From positions 2,959,001-3,023,000 of the forward strand of contig NC_009719.1 in NCBI RefSeq assembly GCF_000017565.1: a stretch of 64,000 nt of DNA. The letters are read 5' to 3'. Numbering within the stretch: the stretch's first letter is position 1; every line of letters begins with the position of its first letter. The notes beneath the pieces were generated by a model. The model was not told the DNA's origin and did no database searches. It saw nothing but the letters and a program-made list of their open reading frames with translations. The translations under genes were made by a program, and so were the position numbers. The stretch is from Parvibaculum lavamentivorans DS-1. Lineage in GTDB: Bacteria; Pseudomonadota; Alphaproteobacteria; Parvibaculales; Parvibaculaceae. Of the stretch, positions 63,150 through 64,000 are shown one piece after another.

Positions 63150-64000
63150 TCACGCGCCGCGCGTCGCCGCCAGCTCTGTGTCGGCCGTTGCAACAGCCGT
63201 CGCGATTGTTTCGACCTCGTGGACGCGCACGCCGCCATGGATCGCCAGCCGCACCAATGCCGGCGTCAACTTGAGCACCTGCACGCCGTGACGCGCCAGA
63301 CTGTCGACGAATTGCGCTGCGTCGCCGCTGGGTCTGTTCAGGAAGACGAGGTTGGTTTGCGCGGGCTGGACGGCAAGATCGCCAAGCCGGCCGGCGATCG
63401 CGCGCGCAAGCGTGCTGGCCATGGCCGCGTCCGTTTCGAGCCGGTCACGCCAGCCTTCGAGTGCTGCTCGCGCTGCGGCCGCGATAGCGCCGATCGGACG
63501 CCATCCGCCGCCCATGGCATCCCGCCAGCGTAGCGCCTCGTCGATCTCGCTGCGCGATCCCGCGAGCACCGAGCCCACAGGCGCGCCGATCGCCTTGTTG
63601 AGGCTGATCGCCGCCGTATCGCAGCCAGCCATCAAGACGGATAGCGGCGCGTTCTGCGCTACGGCCGCATTCCAGAGTCGCGATCCGTCGAGATGGAGGG
63701 TGCTGCCCGCCGCGCGGCATGTCGCGCCGATGTCGCTTTGCCAGCCCGTCGGCATGACCGAGCCCGCCGCCAGCATATGCGTGTTTTCGAGCCAGACGAG
63801 CGTGGCCTCGCCGGGTGCGCGTTCCGCGAGGAAGCCGGCGACGGCGGCGGGCGAGGGATGACCGTTCTCGTCGGGCAGAACCTGCCTCGCGACCCCGGTC
63901 AGCGCGGTGGCGCGATCCTCGACCGTCACGACATGGGCGAGCGCCGAGGAGGCAAGCCGGCCGCCTTCGGGCAGGTGCAGCCGGATCGCAATCTGGTTGG
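63150..64000 (-). CDS. Low-specificity threonine aldolase (N-terminus cut by window)
   Basis: PLP enzyme of the beta-eliminating lyase family, open to the window end; 283 residues visible, starting inside NQIAIRLHLPEGG. It cleaves L-threonine/allo-threonine to glycine and acetaldehyde. Motifs: LENTHMLAAGSVMP, LHLDGSRLWNAAVA, and the PLP lysine in ISLNKAIGAPVGSVLAG. The C-terminal domain ends ATADTELAATRGA. About 60 N-terminal residues lie beyond the window. No close neighbour suggests co-transcription; 200 gene-free bases follow before the MFS gene. Confidence 0.9.
   Translation of the reverse strand, partial: NQIAIRLHLPEGGRLASSALAHVVTVEDRATALTGVARQVLPDENGHPSPAAVAGFLAERAPGEATLVWLENTHMLAAGSVMPTGWQSDIGATCRAAGSTLHLDGSRLWNAAVAQNAPLSVLMAGCDTAAISLNKAIGAPVGSVLAGSRSEIDEALRWRDAMGGGWRPIGAIAAAARAALEGWRDRLETDAAMASTLARAIAGRLGDLAVQPAQTNLVFLNRPSGDAAQFVDSLARHGVQVLKLTPALVRLAIHGGVRVHEVETIATAVATADTELAATRGA

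Overview
This is a GC-rich (about 60-65 % by eye) chromosomal window from an alphaproteobacterium, most likely of the Hyphomicrobiales/Parvibaculum type. Gene content and order support this: rpsK-rpoA-rplQ followed by a Do-family protease; the alphaproteobacterial markers MipZ, DivK, PleD, EipB (DUF1849), ATP12, DUF1489 and DUF3572; the clpS-clpA neighbourhood; and the divK-pleD-rpmG order. The genus is inference. I saw no prophage, transposase, plasmid gene or CRISPR array; almost everything is core metabolism or cell biology.

Layout. 1-3.5 kb: end of the ribosomal/RNA-polymerase operon and a periplasmic protease. 3.7-4.6 kb: bfd-bfr iron storage behind Fur-type boxes. 4.7-10.7 kb: a tightly overlapped run (rarA, crcB, rluC, HAD phosphatase, AsmA-like, ATP12). 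10.9-14.5 kb: propionyl-CoA carboxylase (pccB, pccA). 14.7-18.9 kb: a bactofilin-like membrane protein, lipB, an orphan FliN-like protein, siroheme and sulfate-reduction genes, and tRNA-Leu(GAG). 19-20.4 kb: mgtE. 20.4-33.5 kb: a leucine/acyl-CoA catabolic region (ivd, thiolase, liuB, liuD, TetR regulator) carrying two AT-rich foreign-looking genes, one of them between liuB and liuD. 33.5-38.7 kb: panC and a minus-strand glutamine-synthetase-like/aldehyde dehydrogenase/iron alcohol dehydrogenase cassette that looks like a gamma-glutamylated amine pathway. 38.9-44.7 kb: mipZ, a SPOR-domain DD-carboxypeptidase, clpS-clpA. 44.9-53.8 kb: VOC protein, NHL-propeller lipoprotein, HIT, GNAT-like, RidA, agmatine deiminase, diguanylate cyclase, FGE-like lipoprotein, 2-hydroxyacid dehydrogenase, EipB. 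54-61.6 kb: dinB, a duplicated-domain lipoprotein, ROK kinase, HAD, DUF3572, divK, pleD, rpmG. 61.7-64 kb: a frameshifted MFS gene and the C-terminal part of a threonine aldolase.

How the genes work together. Two acyl-CoA carboxylases (propionyl and methylcrotonyl), isovaleryl-CoA dehydrogenase and thiolase describe branched-chain amino acid and fatty-acid breakdown. CysG-like and CysH belong to assimilatory sulfate reduction. DivK, PleD and MipZ are the asymmetric-division/c-di-GMP circuitry.

The most unusual signals are non-coding. Two convergent intergenic regions (15.99-16.05 kb and 53.90-53.96 kb) carry related elements, each with three exact 11-bp tandem units of Pho-box type next to a near-palindrome. 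There are dispersed palindromic elements whose hairpin arms differ between copies yet still pair. Paired TGCGAAT...TTGCA boxes precede bfd. A structured stretch lies between pleD and rpmG. These are read by eye; no database search or folding was run.
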